Of a DNA stretch of 16,396 nucleotides, positions 1 through 6,979 are shown in pieces (the first letter of the stretch is position 1; each line of letters opens with the position of its first letter). Below the pieces are notes generated by a model, which saw nothing but the letters and a program-made list of their open reading frames with translations, was not told where the DNA came from and did not search any database. Made by a program: the position numbers and the translations under genes. Location: the NCBI GenBank assembly GCA_015522385.1, contig WAMJ01000108.1, forward strand, positions 1 through 16,396. Reading direction: 5' to 3'. Origin of the DNA: Candidatus Heimdallarchaeota archaeon (GTDB lineage: Archaea; Asgardarchaeota; Heimdallarchaeia; Heimdallarchaeales; Kariarchaeaceae).

Positions 1-2
1 CT

Positions 3-635
3 GTTCACGCAGAGATCTTCTCCGAGAGCCTTACTGATCCAACGAACGACGTCATCTTCATCGATGAGAACGACGAGGGTATCGTGGATGTCAAGGAAGT
101 CTCTGACCCCATCTTAGACTCTGTGGACATAGTTTCAGTGAGCTACGAGTATGACAGTGACAACCAGCAACTAACCGCTAATGTGGAGCTTGGTTCGGAG
201 TTTGTCACATTTTCTGATGAGAGCTACAGGCAGGTCTACTTCCGGGCGTCGAACAGCTACGAATGCTCGATCAACACCTGTAAAGGGAATGACGTGGTCT
301 TCACGTACAACTACATGACAAAAGGGCTTAACACTACCGTGAATTCCAAAGATACTATTGGAAATGTCACATTGGGTGACAAAGTAGTTACCTTCGAGAC
401 AACCCTCTCTGGATCTGCGTCAGTTGCAGAGGAGGTATTTACTCGTACGAGAACAGCGACCTATAGTTACTACTTCGAAGTAAGGGGCTACTTCCCCAAC
501 GAATCAACGTTTTCGGACGACGCTATGCTCAGTGTTGATTTATCAGGAAATGTAGAACTCGACCTACCATTTCCGATATTCACGCTAATGATGGCACTGC
601 TCTTGATCCCGGTGATCAAACGCGTGAGACAATGA
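3..635 (+). CDS. Surface protein, C-terminal part, with EF-hand-like loop and C-terminal membrane anchor (5' end missing)
   Basis: The reading frame is open from base 3 through the GTG at 84, so the gene starts left of the window and the visible 210 residues are its C-terminal part. Visible residues 21-32 (bases 63-98) read DENDEGIVDVKE, which matches the 12-residue EF-hand or dockerin-type calcium loop: acidic or Asn at 1, 3 and 5, Gly at 6, Val at 8, Glu at 12. About 140 residues of beta-rich, Ser/Thr/Asn-rich sequence follow, with a CSINTC pair that could form a disulfide. The last 20 or so residues are a hydrophobic helix (FPIFTLMMALLLIPV) ending in KRVRQ, a typical membrane anchor for an archaeal cell-surface protein. 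No specific family is recognised. The binding or adhesion role is unknown. It converges on the next gene with one base between stop codons. Confidence 0.75.
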   Translation, partial: VHAEIFSESLTDPTNDVIFIDENDEGIVDVKEVSDPILDSVDIVSVSYEYDSDNQQLTANVELGSEFVTFSDESYRQVYFRASNSYECSINTCKGNDVVFTYNYMTKGLNTTVNSKDTIGNVTLGDKVVTFETTLSGSASVAEEVFTRTRTATYSYYFEVRGYFPNESTFSDDAMLSVDLSGNVELDLPFPIFTLMMALLLIPVIKRVRQ

Positions 636-636
636 C

Positions 637-1002
637 TTATCTTGTAGAAAATTGTGACTTGTAAAACTCAAACATCTTGTCTACTCCCTCCTCGATCTTC
701 TGCTCATCACTGGCTGATCTCAAAACTCTCTTGAGGTACCCTTTCAGGTTCTCTGCCATTTCGTGCACGGAATTTATCCTGTCATTAACTGAAGAGTTAG
801 AAAGCTCCGATATACTTCGTTTGTTCTTTACCTGCCAGTCCTTGATCGACCTCCAGATGAAACCGAGGGTGGGTGCAAGGGGTATATCAATGAACTTGAT
901 GAGGACATTTCCAAGGGCAGTGACGATCTGTCGCTGCTCTGGGGCTAGTGTGAGTTTTTTGAACTCCTCTTCCTCTTTCTGAAGTAGTTGCTGTTTGAAC
1001 AT
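637..1002 (-). CDS. Small charged protein of unknown function
   Basis: This encodes 121 residues starting at ATG 1002. The sequence is rich in Lys and Glu, with long stretches likely to be amphipathic helix: an N-terminal QKEEEEFKK region and a C-terminal region from about residue 78 on. A more hydrophobic central part (about residues 25-50, IVTALGNVLIKFIDIPLAPT) could be a membrane-associated or buried helix. No family is recognised. The opposite strand also carries an open frame here (677-982), but its composition (Ser/Cys-rich, no coherent pattern) looks like a shadow. The gene follows the winged-helix gene on the same strand after 80 bases and may be co-transcribed with it or separate. 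Confidence 0.55.
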   Translation of the reverse strand: MFKQQLLQKEEEEFKKLTLAPEQRQIVTALGNVLIKFIDIPLAPTLGFIWRSIKDWQVKNKRSISELSNSSVNDRINSVHEMAENLKGYLKRVLRSASDEQKIEEGVDKMFEFYKSQFSTR

Positions 1003-1081
1003 AAATTCTATACATAACCATAGCAGATAACTCTTAGTGTGGACACATTCTCTACAAATATGGCATTATCCAGAATATTTA

Positions 1082-1537
1082 CTACACTCTGGGGTACTTC
1101 CTCGTCGACTTTTTGTAGAAGCTGGTCAGCAGTATGATCTCCACCGTCATTGAGAGGAAACCCAGTAACCCGGCTAAGGCAAAGTTCGAACTCAGGAGGG
1201 CCCCGAGGATAACCAGTGTGTTGATAATCAAGAAAACCAGCTGCACGAGGATGTCGGGGACGATGAACTTCCCGACGACATAATGAGTAACTGATAGCGG
1301 AAGTCTTAGCTTATTCACCTTCCGGAACTCTGGCGTGATAATGTAGAGATTACTTTTCGTCTTCTCTACTACCCCTTCATCCACGAGCTTTTGTAAGTGC
1401 CAGTATACAGTGCTGGGATTGCTCATTCCCAGCTCTTTCTGCACCGCACGTACACCCAAGGCCTCCCCATTATTCAGGAGCGAGAGGAAGACCGCAACTG
1501 TATTCTCGTTCTGAAGAATTTTCTCGGGGAGTTCCAC
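1082..1537 (-). CDS. Winged-helix transcription regulator with C-terminal membrane helices
   Basis: This encodes 151 residues from a GTG start at 1537, with GGGTG a few bases upstream. Residues about 5-72 form a winged helix-turn-helix domain of the ArsR/MarR-like archaeal type: the segment VRAVQKELGMSNPSTVYWHL has the shape of the turn and recognition helix, and DEGVVEKTKSNLYIITP the shape of the beta wing. Residues about 90-145 contain two strongly hydrophobic helices (VPDILVQLVFLIINTLVILGA and NFALAGLLGFLSMTVEIILL), so the DNA-binding domain should be tethered to the inner face of the membrane. It lies 9 bases after the stop of the gene for an exported protein, so the two are probably one operon. 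A membrane-bound regulator that senses or controls its exported partner is a reasonable guess, but target and signal are not visible. Confidence 0.8.
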   Translation of the reverse strand: MELPEKILQNENTVAVFLSLLNNGEALGVRAVQKELGMSNPSTVYWHLQKLVDEGVVEKTKSNLYIITPEFRKVNKLRLPLSVTHYVVGKFIVPDILVQLVFLIINTLVILGALLSSNFALAGLLGFLSMTVEIILLTSFYKKSTRKYPRV

Positions 1538-1546
1538 AGCGCACCC

Positions 1547-2341
1547 TTACTCCAGAGTGTTATAAATTGAGGAGTTCAGACCCTGAATGAATGGGAGCTG
1601 AAGTACAGAGGTGTAGTCATCGATATCCACGAAGTAGTATTCTGGGATATAATAACTCAAGTCGAGCTCCTCTTCGTAGAATACGTCCACATTCTTCTCT
1701 GAGATCAGTTCCTCCACCCCGTTCCTCTCGACAGACGCAGGACCAATACCGATGAATATACCTCTCGGAAATAACTGCAACCTCACTACCGTGCCTTCGA
1801 ACAGGATTGTGAAAGAAAAGCTCAAGCCGCTCTTCTCCAGCTCATTGACCTTGTCGCCGTAGGGGTCTGGTATAGCTGACCAGTCATCACCGGGCTGGTA
1901 GTCATAGTCTTCAAGGTACGTCCCATTGCCCTCGAACATGAGGATGCTATTCGCAAGGTCTTCCCCCGATTCCGAGATGTTGAGCTTGAAGCCTCTTCTC
2001 ACGATGAGAGCTGTCTGGCTACTGTTGGCTGCGAGGTTGCTCTCCCCTGTCAGAGTCCAGTCACCATCTCCCGACATATTGTAGATAATATCGAATATAT
2101 ATAGTCCATCCGCGATGTGTGGGTATTCCGATGTACCTGGGCTTACAATCCCGTACATATATAGGATCCTTCGTGTACCCTCACGGGCCCACTGGAAAAG
2201 ATCCTTTTTCTGAAGGGTCGAGAGATCCAGACCCTCGTCCTCTTTGTCAAGTCCTAGGAAGTACACACCTCCAATGGATGCGCCTACAACCAAGGTTGAT
2301 AGGACAATGCCCATCATGAATGATTTAGTGATGTAAATCAT
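1547..2341 (-). CDS. Exported, N-terminally membrane-anchored protein of unknown function
   Basis: This encodes 264 residues from ATG 2341. Residues about 6-30 form a hydrophobic signal-anchor (MMGIVLSTLVVGASIGGVYF) with Lys before it; the remainder is acidic, beta-rich and probably outside the cell. Five N-glycosylation sequons (NMS, NSS, NIS, NGT, NSS) support an extracellular location. There are no cysteines or recognisable catalytic motifs and I cannot name a family. A TATA-like box about 27 bases upstream makes a leaderless mRNA starting at this ATG likely. The gene is followed after 9 bases by the membrane-bound winged-helix regulator, which suggests a sensor/regulator pair, by inference only. 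Confidence 0.75.
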   Translation of the reverse strand: MIYITKSFMMGIVLSTLVVGASIGGVYFLGLDKEDEGLDLSTLQKKDLFQWAREGTRRILYMYGIVSPGTSEYPHIADGLYIFDIIYNMSGDGDWTLTGESNLAANSSQTALIVRRGFKLNISESGEDLANSILMFEGNGTYLEDYDYQPGDDWSAIPDPYGDKVNELEKSGLSFSFTILFEGTVVRLQLFPRGIFIGIGPASVERNGVEELISEKNVDVFYEEELDLSYYIPEYYFVDIDDYTSVLQLPFIQGLNSSIYNTLE

Positions 2342-2363
2342 ATCTACCCAGTGGGGGTGGCTA

Positions 2364-2371
2364 TTAATAAA
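2364..2371 (-). promoter_or_regulatory. TATA box for the exported protein/winged-helix operon
   Basis: On the minus strand the sequence reads TTTTATTA, centred about 27 bases from ATG 2341. In archaea transcription starts about 22-27 bases from the box, so the mRNA would begin at or next to the start codon (leaderless). No Shine-Dalgarno sequence precedes this ATG, which agrees. Confidence 0.5.
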
Positions 2372-2379
2372 ACTACATC

Positions 2380-2449
2380 TTAAACAGTGCTGTGGGTTCT
2401 CTGTTCAGAAATTAAACAGTATCCCGATTCGTTATAGGTTGCTGTTTAG
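2380..2449. repeat. Three copies of a TTAAACAGT-like motif in the divergent promoter region
   Basis: TTAAACAGT occurs exactly at 2380-2388 and 2412-2420, and its inverted core CTGTTTAG at 2442-2449. Successive copies start 32 and 30 bases apart, close to three helical turns. Copy 1 lies just upstream of the minus-strand TATA box. Copies 2 and 3 flank the plus-strand TATA box at 2431-2437. This arrangement suits an operator shared by both divergent genes; the winged-helix protein encoded in one of the two transcripts is the obvious candidate ligand, but this is inference. Confidence 0.4.
2431..2437 (+). promoter_or_regulatory. TATA-like box for the RING protein gene
   Basis: GTTATAG is centred 28 bases before ATG 2462 and would give a transcript beginning at or within a few bases of the start codon. 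The box is a weaker match than the others in this window and lies between two TTAAACAGT-like motifs. Confidence 0.35.
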
Positions 2450-2461
2450 TGAGTAAAACAC

Positions 2462-3451
2462 ATGGTCTATACGATGGCTAGAGTTGTCTTAGACTGTGTG
2501 ATGGCACTTCTGCTGGGCACGACCATGGTCCCTCTCCCTGTTCGCCCTATATTCGATAGGTCTATATATTTTACTGCACGATTCTGGTCTGTGGCAACGG
2601 ATCTTATACCCCTTCTTGGCCAGGGATTCCTCCTTTTAGCTACTGTTATTGTTCTCCTTGAGTTTCGTAACAGTAGGGCTCCGAAGGAGTACTGGGCCCA
2701 CAGATTCATGAAACGAGGATTCGATGTATCTCCTGCACTGGTCAAGGCACAGGAAGAATACAACAGGCTTCCAAGCTCACGTAGAAAGTTTCACAAGCTT
2801 AGGCAGAACTTAATGGTGAGGAAGGCAGATGTTGACTTCAAGGTATACATAGTGAAGCAGGAAGGTCGTAGGGTCAGGTACGAGTACAGGGCATCCTTCT
2901 TCATGCCCGAATACATACGGGAGTACGCCCATATGAGGGTGCAACGAAAGGACGCTCACAGCAACCTCAATGGCTACAGGGGTCGGTCTACTAGTATAGG
3001 TGGTGAGGTCAGTGTATTCTACTCGAACGTTCTCGTGGCCAAGCACGTCTTACGTTTTAGGCACAACATCCATTACCTGAAGAAGATTGTAAGGCATCAT
3101 CCTATAATTGATTTTCAAGAGGAGATAAACATCGACCCCAAGCGGTCAATTGAGGAACTTGCTGATGCCTGCAATGACTTCGTCAAGTTACTTCCCTCGC
3201 TTCGGGAGGTAGCCATCGAAGTACAGAGCGAACGCAGGTACACCATCCAGGAAGTCCTCGACAACCTTATTCTAGAGTACTCCGAGCTCATCTGCATGAT
3301 TTGTTTCCAGAGTGTTGCGCTCAGGGAGGCTCATATCACCAATTGCTGTAGCTCGATAGCACATCGGGATCACATTGCTATGTGGCTTCGGACCCACAAG
3401 GAATGCCCTTACTGCCGGAGGAAGAATGTGATATTACTCAACCCAGTGTAG
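2462..3451 (+). CDS. Membrane protein with C-terminal RING-type zinc finger (putative E3 ubiquitin ligase-like)
   Basis: This encodes 329 residues. Two N-terminal hydrophobic helices (about 7-28 and 44-67) are followed by a basic stretch, so the large remainder should be cytoplasmic. Residues 70-275 are a basic, mixed alpha/beta region that I do not recognise. The last 52 residues are a RING-like finger: C278-x2-C281, then 13 residues, C295-C296, H301-x2-H304, IAMWL, and C315-P-Y-C318 followed by RR. The HxxH-IAxxWL-CPxC spacing matches RING-H2 domains, but the usual sixth Cys is His304, and the position of the usual fourth ligand (His after C-G) is Ser, with an extra adjacent Cys. In eukaryotes such proteins recruit E2 enzymes to membranes, and Asgard archaea carry ubiquitin systems. 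No ubiquitin, E1 or E2 gene lies in this window. ATG 2474 is an alternative start. Confidence 0.8.
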   Translation: MVYTMARVVLDCVMALLLGTTMVPLPVRPIFDRSIYFTARFWSVATDLIPLLGQGFLLLATVIVLLEFRNSRAPKEYWAHRFMKRGFDVSPALVKAQEEYNRLPSSRRKFHKLRQNLMVRKADVDFKVYIVKQEGRRVRYEYRASFFMPEYIREYAHMRVQRKDAHSNLNGYRGRSTSIGGEVSVFYSNVLVAKHVLRFRHNIHYLKKIVRHHPIIDFQEEINIDPKRSIEELADACNDFVKLLPSLREVAIEVQSERRYTIQEVLDNLILEYSELICMICFQSVALREAHITNCCSSIAHRDHIAMWLRTHKECPYCRRKNVILLNPV

Positions 3452-3674
3452 ATGCCTCTTATATCTCCCTGTCTCTGGTTATTACATGGGTATGTCTAAA
3501 GGAACCAAGTTGTCCCACAAATTCAATGATATGTCCGAACTTTCTGGTAATCAGTGTGGAAGTATTTTACCCGTGCTGATCTAGGCATCGGGTATTGTGC
3601 AGAAACTTATCTAATTAAAGATTCTCACGATAAAGTACTGTTGGGTATAGTTTAGTAGAAAAATGTTCTATTGA
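3452..3674. other. Intergenic region between converging genes
   Basis: This region separates the tail-to-tail RING and narK2-like genes. I see no coding region or RNA gene in it. Its right end carries the T-run that could end narK2-like transcripts. No clear T-rich terminator follows the RING gene on the plus strand. Confidence 0.6.
3658..3665 (-). terminator. Possible T-run terminator after the narK2-like gene
   Basis: About 10 bases beyond the TGA stop at 3675 the minus strand reads ATTTTTCT, a five-T run. Archaeal RNA polymerase ends transcription at such T-runs without needing a hairpin. The run is short, so the call is weak. Confidence 0.35.
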
Positions 3675-5324
3675 TCAGCAGGGCATCTCAGCATTCTTTC
3701 TGGCGTAGTACCACCAGTTGAGTGCAAGGCAGGTGATGTAGTAGATCGCGAAACCGAACATGGCAAAGTGGGGTACTCCTTGCTTGGTTGCAATACCGAA
3801 TATCGAGGGGATGATGAACGCACCGTACGCTGCAATTGCTGAGATCCAGCCGAGGACTGGTCCCGCTTTCTCCTTCTCGAAAATTATGGGCACCATCCTG
3901 AAGGTAGAGCCGTTCCCGATCCCCGTGGTGATGAACAGGATGAGAAAGAGGGTAAGGAATATTGGGAAGTAGACCTCGGGTGTGTCCGAGTTCTTGGCGA
4001 GGATGAGGATATATCCCACTCCTAGCGTAGATAGGATCATAACGATGGTGTCCCAGTGCGTGACTCGTGCACCACCCCATTTGTCGGACATCCAGCCCCC
4101 GATGGGTCTGACCAGTGAGCCGACAAGAGGACCCAGCCATGCGAAGGCCGCTGGATCCGGGGCGTTGGGGTTGGTCGCTCCACCAGGTAGGTAGCCAAAG
4201 CTGTCGAGTATGAGTTTAGGAAATGCGGCAGAGAACCCAATGAAGGAGCCGAAGGTCATAATGTAGAGGTAGGTCATCACCCAGTTGTGCTTCTCACTGA
4301 AAATCTCGAACTGCTTTTCAAGGCTACCCTTGATTTCCTTGAGCGAGAGGTACTTCATCAGGACGAGGGTGACAATCACTGCGATCGTGACGATGACGAA
4401 GAGCTTGACGAGGTTCAGTGGGGGTTTACTGAATGCCTCACCCCAGTCGGCAAGGAGGAGGGTGACTCCTACACCAGCCCCGAGGAAACCGAGCATCTCA
4501 AGCCAGAAGAACTTCAGGATCGATTTGGTTGTGTTTCCGACATCGTGCTGGGGGAGACTGTTCATCTTGAACCATGCGGCTAGCATGAATATCGCCGCGA
4601 GGGGGACCCAGATCAGGGCACCATTGGCGATGTAGATCGTCCCCTTCTCGGTCTGTGCAGCAGGTCCGCTGAGGGAACCGAAGAGCTGGAAGGTCATGAC
4701 CAAAGGTGCGGCGAGTTGCATGATTGACACTCCCACATTACCGAGTCCAGCATTCAACCCAAGAGCGGTTCCTTGCATCTTCTTGGGGAAGAAGAAGCTT
4801 ATGTTGGACATCGAAGACGCGAAGGCACCACCCCCAACACCCACCATGACCGCGATGATGACGAGGGTTGTGAAGGCAACATTGGGGTCTTGGATGAATA
4901 TCCCGAGTAGCAATGCTGGCGTGAGCAGGAGGAGTGAGGTCATCGTCTTCGTGACCCTCCCTCCTGATATTGCAATCATGAAGGAGTTGGGTACCCTGAG
5001 GGTCGCACCCGACAGTCCTGCCACTGCGGGGAGGGTGAACAGGAGGGCCTTGTAGTTGTCGCCCGTGGGAGAACCCATGTCTGCGAACGCGTACATTGTC
5101 GGATTTAAGTCGTGGATCTGCTGAATCTTGACTACCATGATGGAGAAGATGATCCATACTGCGAATGCGAGCAGTAGGTTGGGTATGGAAATCCAGAGAT
5201 TGGTGTTGGCAATCTTCTTTCCTTCTCTTTCCCAGAATTTTTCGTTCTCCGTGTCCCAGAATTCCAAGTGTGGCTTGTCTCCTGCGGACGGTACGTCACC
5301 GGAAGTTTTTTCGTCATTATTCAT
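3675..5324 (-). CDS. narK: Nitrate/nitrite porter, NNP family of the major facilitator superfamily (narK2-like)
   Basis: This encodes 549 residues with about 12 membrane helices plus a hydrophilic N-terminal tail of about 40 residues (rich in Asp, Glu and Lys) and an extended centre. Both NNP signature regions are present: GGAFASSMSNISFFFPKK (about 165-182) with GTALGLNAGLGNVG, and GIGNGSTFRMVPIIF (468-482). The substrate-binding arginines seen in E. coli NarK have counterparts at Arg110 (LRVPNS) and Arg406 (LVRPIGGWMSDKWGG). The family imports nitrate with protons or exchanges it for nitrite; which mode applies cannot be read from the sequence. In the nar module this would feed a cytoplasmic NarG. 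A weak AGGTTGG lies about 8 bases before ATG 5324, and the gene has a 150-base upstream region with its own promoter-like sequence. Confidence 0.93.
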   Translation of the reverse strand: MNNDEKTSGDVPSAGDKPHLEFWDTENEKFWEREGKKIANTNLWISIPNLLLAFAVWIIFSIMVVKIQQIHDLNPTMYAFADMGSPTGDNYKALLFTLPAVAGLSGATLRVPNSFMIAISGGRVTKTMTSLLLLTPALLLGIFIQDPNVAFTTLVIIAVMVGVGGGAFASSMSNISFFFPKKMQGTALGLNAGLGNVGVSIMQLAAPLVMTFQLFGSLSGPAAQTEKGTIYIANGALIWVPLAAIFMLAAWFKMNSLPQHDVGNTTKSILKFFWLEMLGFLGAGVGVTLLLADWGEAFSKPPLNLVKLFVIVTIAVIVTLVLMKYLSLKEIKGSLEKQFEIFSEKHNWVMTYLYIMTFGSFIGFSAAFPKLILDSFGYLPGGATNPNAPDPAAFAWLGPLVGSLVRPIGGWMSDKWGGARVTHWDTIVMILSTLGVGYILILAKNSDTPEVYFPIFLTLFLILFITTGIGNGSTFRMVPIIFEKEKAGPVLGWISAIAAYGAFIIPSIFGIATKQGVPHFAMFGFAIYYITCLALNWWYYARKNAEMPC

Positions 5325-5375
5325 AATTTTTCCAACCTTCTTTCAGGGGTTGTCTAAGGGGAAATTTCGCTTCAA

Positions 5376-5384
5376 GTATATTAA
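5376..5384 (-). promoter_or_regulatory. Possible TATA box for the narK2-like gene
   Basis: The minus strand reads TTAATATAC here, which would place the transcript start near 5355 and give a leader of about 30 bases containing the weak ribosome-binding site. A second candidate, TTTAATAT, lies at about 5402-5409, so the assignment is uncertain. Confidence 0.35.
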
Positions 5385-5416
5385 TGCGCTATATGCTAAA
5401 CATATTAAAGTTCATT

Positions 5417-5429
5417 AATTCTCAGAATT
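5417..5429. promoter_or_regulatory. Palindrome upstream of the narK2-like promoter
   Basis: AATTCTCAGAATT is a perfect inverted repeat (AATTCT/AGAATT around one base) lying about 35 bases upstream of the proposed TATA box. A dimeric regulator could bind here. No identical copy was seen before the other nar genes. Confidence 0.25.
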
Positions 5430-5445
5430 GCAGTAAATAGTACAC

Positions 5446-5463
5446 TAATAAAAATCAAAATAG
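5446..5463 (-). terminator. T-rich terminator after the small membrane protein gene
   Basis: About 20 bases after the TAA stop at 5481 the minus strand reads TATTTTGATTTTTATTAG, two T-runs in close succession, as expected for archaeal termination. It would separate the narK1/small-ORF transcript from the narK2-like gene. Confidence 0.5.
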
Positions 5464-5480
5464 TGGTAGATCGGTTGTAC

Positions 5481-5627
5481 TTAATTTCCAGTGAGGGTTG
5501 AAACGAGGGCAAAGATGTTCACGCCGATAGCAATTGCCATCTCGAGGTACAGGAACATCACTCCATATTTGTACCATCCGTCGTGTTTTATCTCCCCTGA
5601 ATCTGCTGGGTTGTTGTTGTCACTCAT
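5481..5627 (-). CDS. 48-residue single-helix membrane protein coupled to the narK1-like porter
   Basis: This small ORF starts at ATG 5627, inside the last codons of the porter gene (overlap 8 bases, porter stop TGA at 5622-5620), and ends in TAA at 5481. The translation begins MSDNNNPADSGEIKHDGWYK and continues with one hydrophobic helix of about 24 residues (YGVMFLYLEMAIAIGVNIFALV), ending STLTGN. A good ribosome-binding site, GGAGAGG, precedes the ATG by about 7 bases. The overlap, the ribosome-binding site and the clean signal-like hydrophobic profile make it a real gene in my view. Small single-helix partners are known beside some other MFS transporters, and an accessory subunit for one or both flanking porters is the natural guess. 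I recognise no specific family. Confidence 0.72.
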   Translation of the reverse strand: MSDNNNPADSGEIKHDGWYKYGVMFLYLEMAIAIGVNIFALVSTLTGN

Positions 5628-6933
5628 CTGAATCCTCTCCTAACCAGAATTCCTTCGACCCGATACCGAAGTTCTCGGGGTGCTCGTCGTACCTCATTGC
5701 AAAGATGAAGAACAGGATGAAGGGTATGAACATGAAAATTGCCGTTACCGCATAACCGATGTGGATGTTGTCAAAGGCACCGAAGATCAGCGGGTACACG
5801 ATACCGAAGGCAGTCGAGATCCCTCCGATGAAACCAGTAGCGGTTCCGACCCTCTCCTTGAAGATGAGTGGAACTATGGCAAAGGTTCCACCGGTCCCGA
5901 AGCTGACCGTTATTCCGAATATGGAAAGAACGACTACTGACCATGTAAGAAGTCCCATCATTCCGACGATTGTAAGGGCGATCATGGAGGTAGTGATGGC
6001 CAGGAGTGCAGTCATCAACCAGTGGATCCTCGGGGAGTACGGTAGATTCTTTGTGATGATCGGGTACGGCATCCACTTACGGCGCTGGAAGACGTCGGAC
6101 ATATATCCTGAAAACGGTCGGAACAGTGAGGCATTGAACGACTGCACACTACCGAATGTTCCTGCGGCTATCTGGATTTCGTCAAGTGTAGAGTACCCCA
6201 AATCCGCGATCTGCGTCTCGAAACCCACCTTGTAGTATGTGCTCAGCCACGCGTTCATAGCGATTTCGAGAGCAAAGCTCATTGCGTATGCGAGCATCAG
6301 GGTGATGGCTGCCCACCTTGTCCAAACATATAGGGTATTCTTCAAGTTCGCGGTCTTCTTGACCATTTCCTCTCTCTCCTTGTTCTTCGCGGACACACCT
6401 CTAACGAGGTACAATACTGCGATTGCTAGGGAGACTATCCCTAGGTGTAGGAAAGCTGCTTGGTAATTGAGGTGGTAAATCCTTGGGAGAAGCAGTGCTC
6501 CAACACCTGCACCTGCATTCCCCGTTCCTGCATACAGACCTTCTGCAGTACCGATCTCATCCTCCTCGAACCACTGTGCAACATGCTGGATTCCAACAAC
6601 GAATGACACTCCTGCCGTTGCAACTATCACTCTGTAGATGAAGAGTTCTTGGTATGATGAGGCAAAGGATGAGAGTATGCTAAAGATACCGCTATAGGTA
6701 AGGATGATGATGAAGACGTTCTTCGCTCCGATCTTGTCAGATGCCCATCCCGCGATGATCCTACCGACCGGTGCCAGCCAAATGGCGGAACTGGCAAGAA
6801 GCGCAAGATCGCTCTTGGTCAGGTTATATGTCTTGGCAATTGCAGGCGCAAAAGCAGCTGTAGCGAACCACATGAGGAAGCTCCAGAAGAATGCGAGTGC
6901 TGCCAATACTAGCTGTTCAACTTTGTGAGTCAT
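5620..6933 (-). CDS. narK: Nitrate/nitrite porter, NNP family of the major facilitator superfamily (narK1-like)
   Basis: This encodes 437 residues with about 12 membrane helices. The first NNP signature is VSFVVGIQHVAQWFEEDEIG followed by GLYAGTGNAGAG (109-143), and the second GTGGTFAIVPLIFKERVGTATG (346-367). Arg58 (VGRIIAGWASDKIG) and Arg272 (LFRPFSGYMSD) take the places of the two substrate arginines. I place the start at ATG 6933 (MTHKVEQLVL) rather than the in-frame ATG 7032: the extra 33 residues have no family counterpart, and a TATA-like box sits about 30 bases before 6933. It is clearly diverged from the second porter downstream, so the pair probably splits roles, for example proton-driven uptake and nitrate/nitrite exchange. 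The gene is translationally coupled to the small membrane ORF at its 3' end. Confidence 0.92.
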   Translation of the reverse strand: MTHKVEQLVLAALAFFWSFLMWFATAAFAPAIAKTYNLTKSDLALLASSAIWLAPVGRIIAGWASDKIGAKNVFIIILTYSGIFSILSSFASSYQELFIYRVIVATAGVSFVVGIQHVAQWFEEDEIGTAEGLYAGTGNAGAGVGALLLPRIYHLNYQAAFLHLGIVSLAIAVLYLVRGVSAKNKEREEMVKKTANLKNTLYVWTRWAAITLMLAYAMSFALEIAMNAWLSTYYKVGFETQIADLGYSTLDEIQIAAGTFGSVQSFNASLFRPFSGYMSDVFQRRKWMPYPIITKNLPYSPRIHWLMTALLAITTSMIALTIVGMMGLLTWSVVVLSIFGITVSFGTGGTFAIVPLIFKERVGTATGFIGGISTAFGIVYPLIFGAFDNIHIGYAVTAIFMFIPFILFFIFAMRYDEHPENFGIGSKEFWLGEDSDE

Positions 6934-6955
6934 TGTTGTTTCTATACTTTTTATC

Positions 6956-6967
6956 TTATTATTATAG
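6956..6967 (-). promoter_or_regulatory. TATA box for the narK1-like gene
   Basis: The minus strand reads CTATAATAATAA, centred about 28-30 bases before ATG 6933, giving a leaderless or nearly leaderless transcript. This supports the shorter start and shows that the porters need not depend on the narGHJI transcript. Confidence 0.45.
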
Positions 6968-6979
6968 ATTTTGGTTACT

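Noticed and set aside
677..982. A plus-strand ORF of 101 codons opposite the small charged protein.
   Set aside because: Composition is not protein-like and it lacks a promoter; the minus-strand frame looks more natural.
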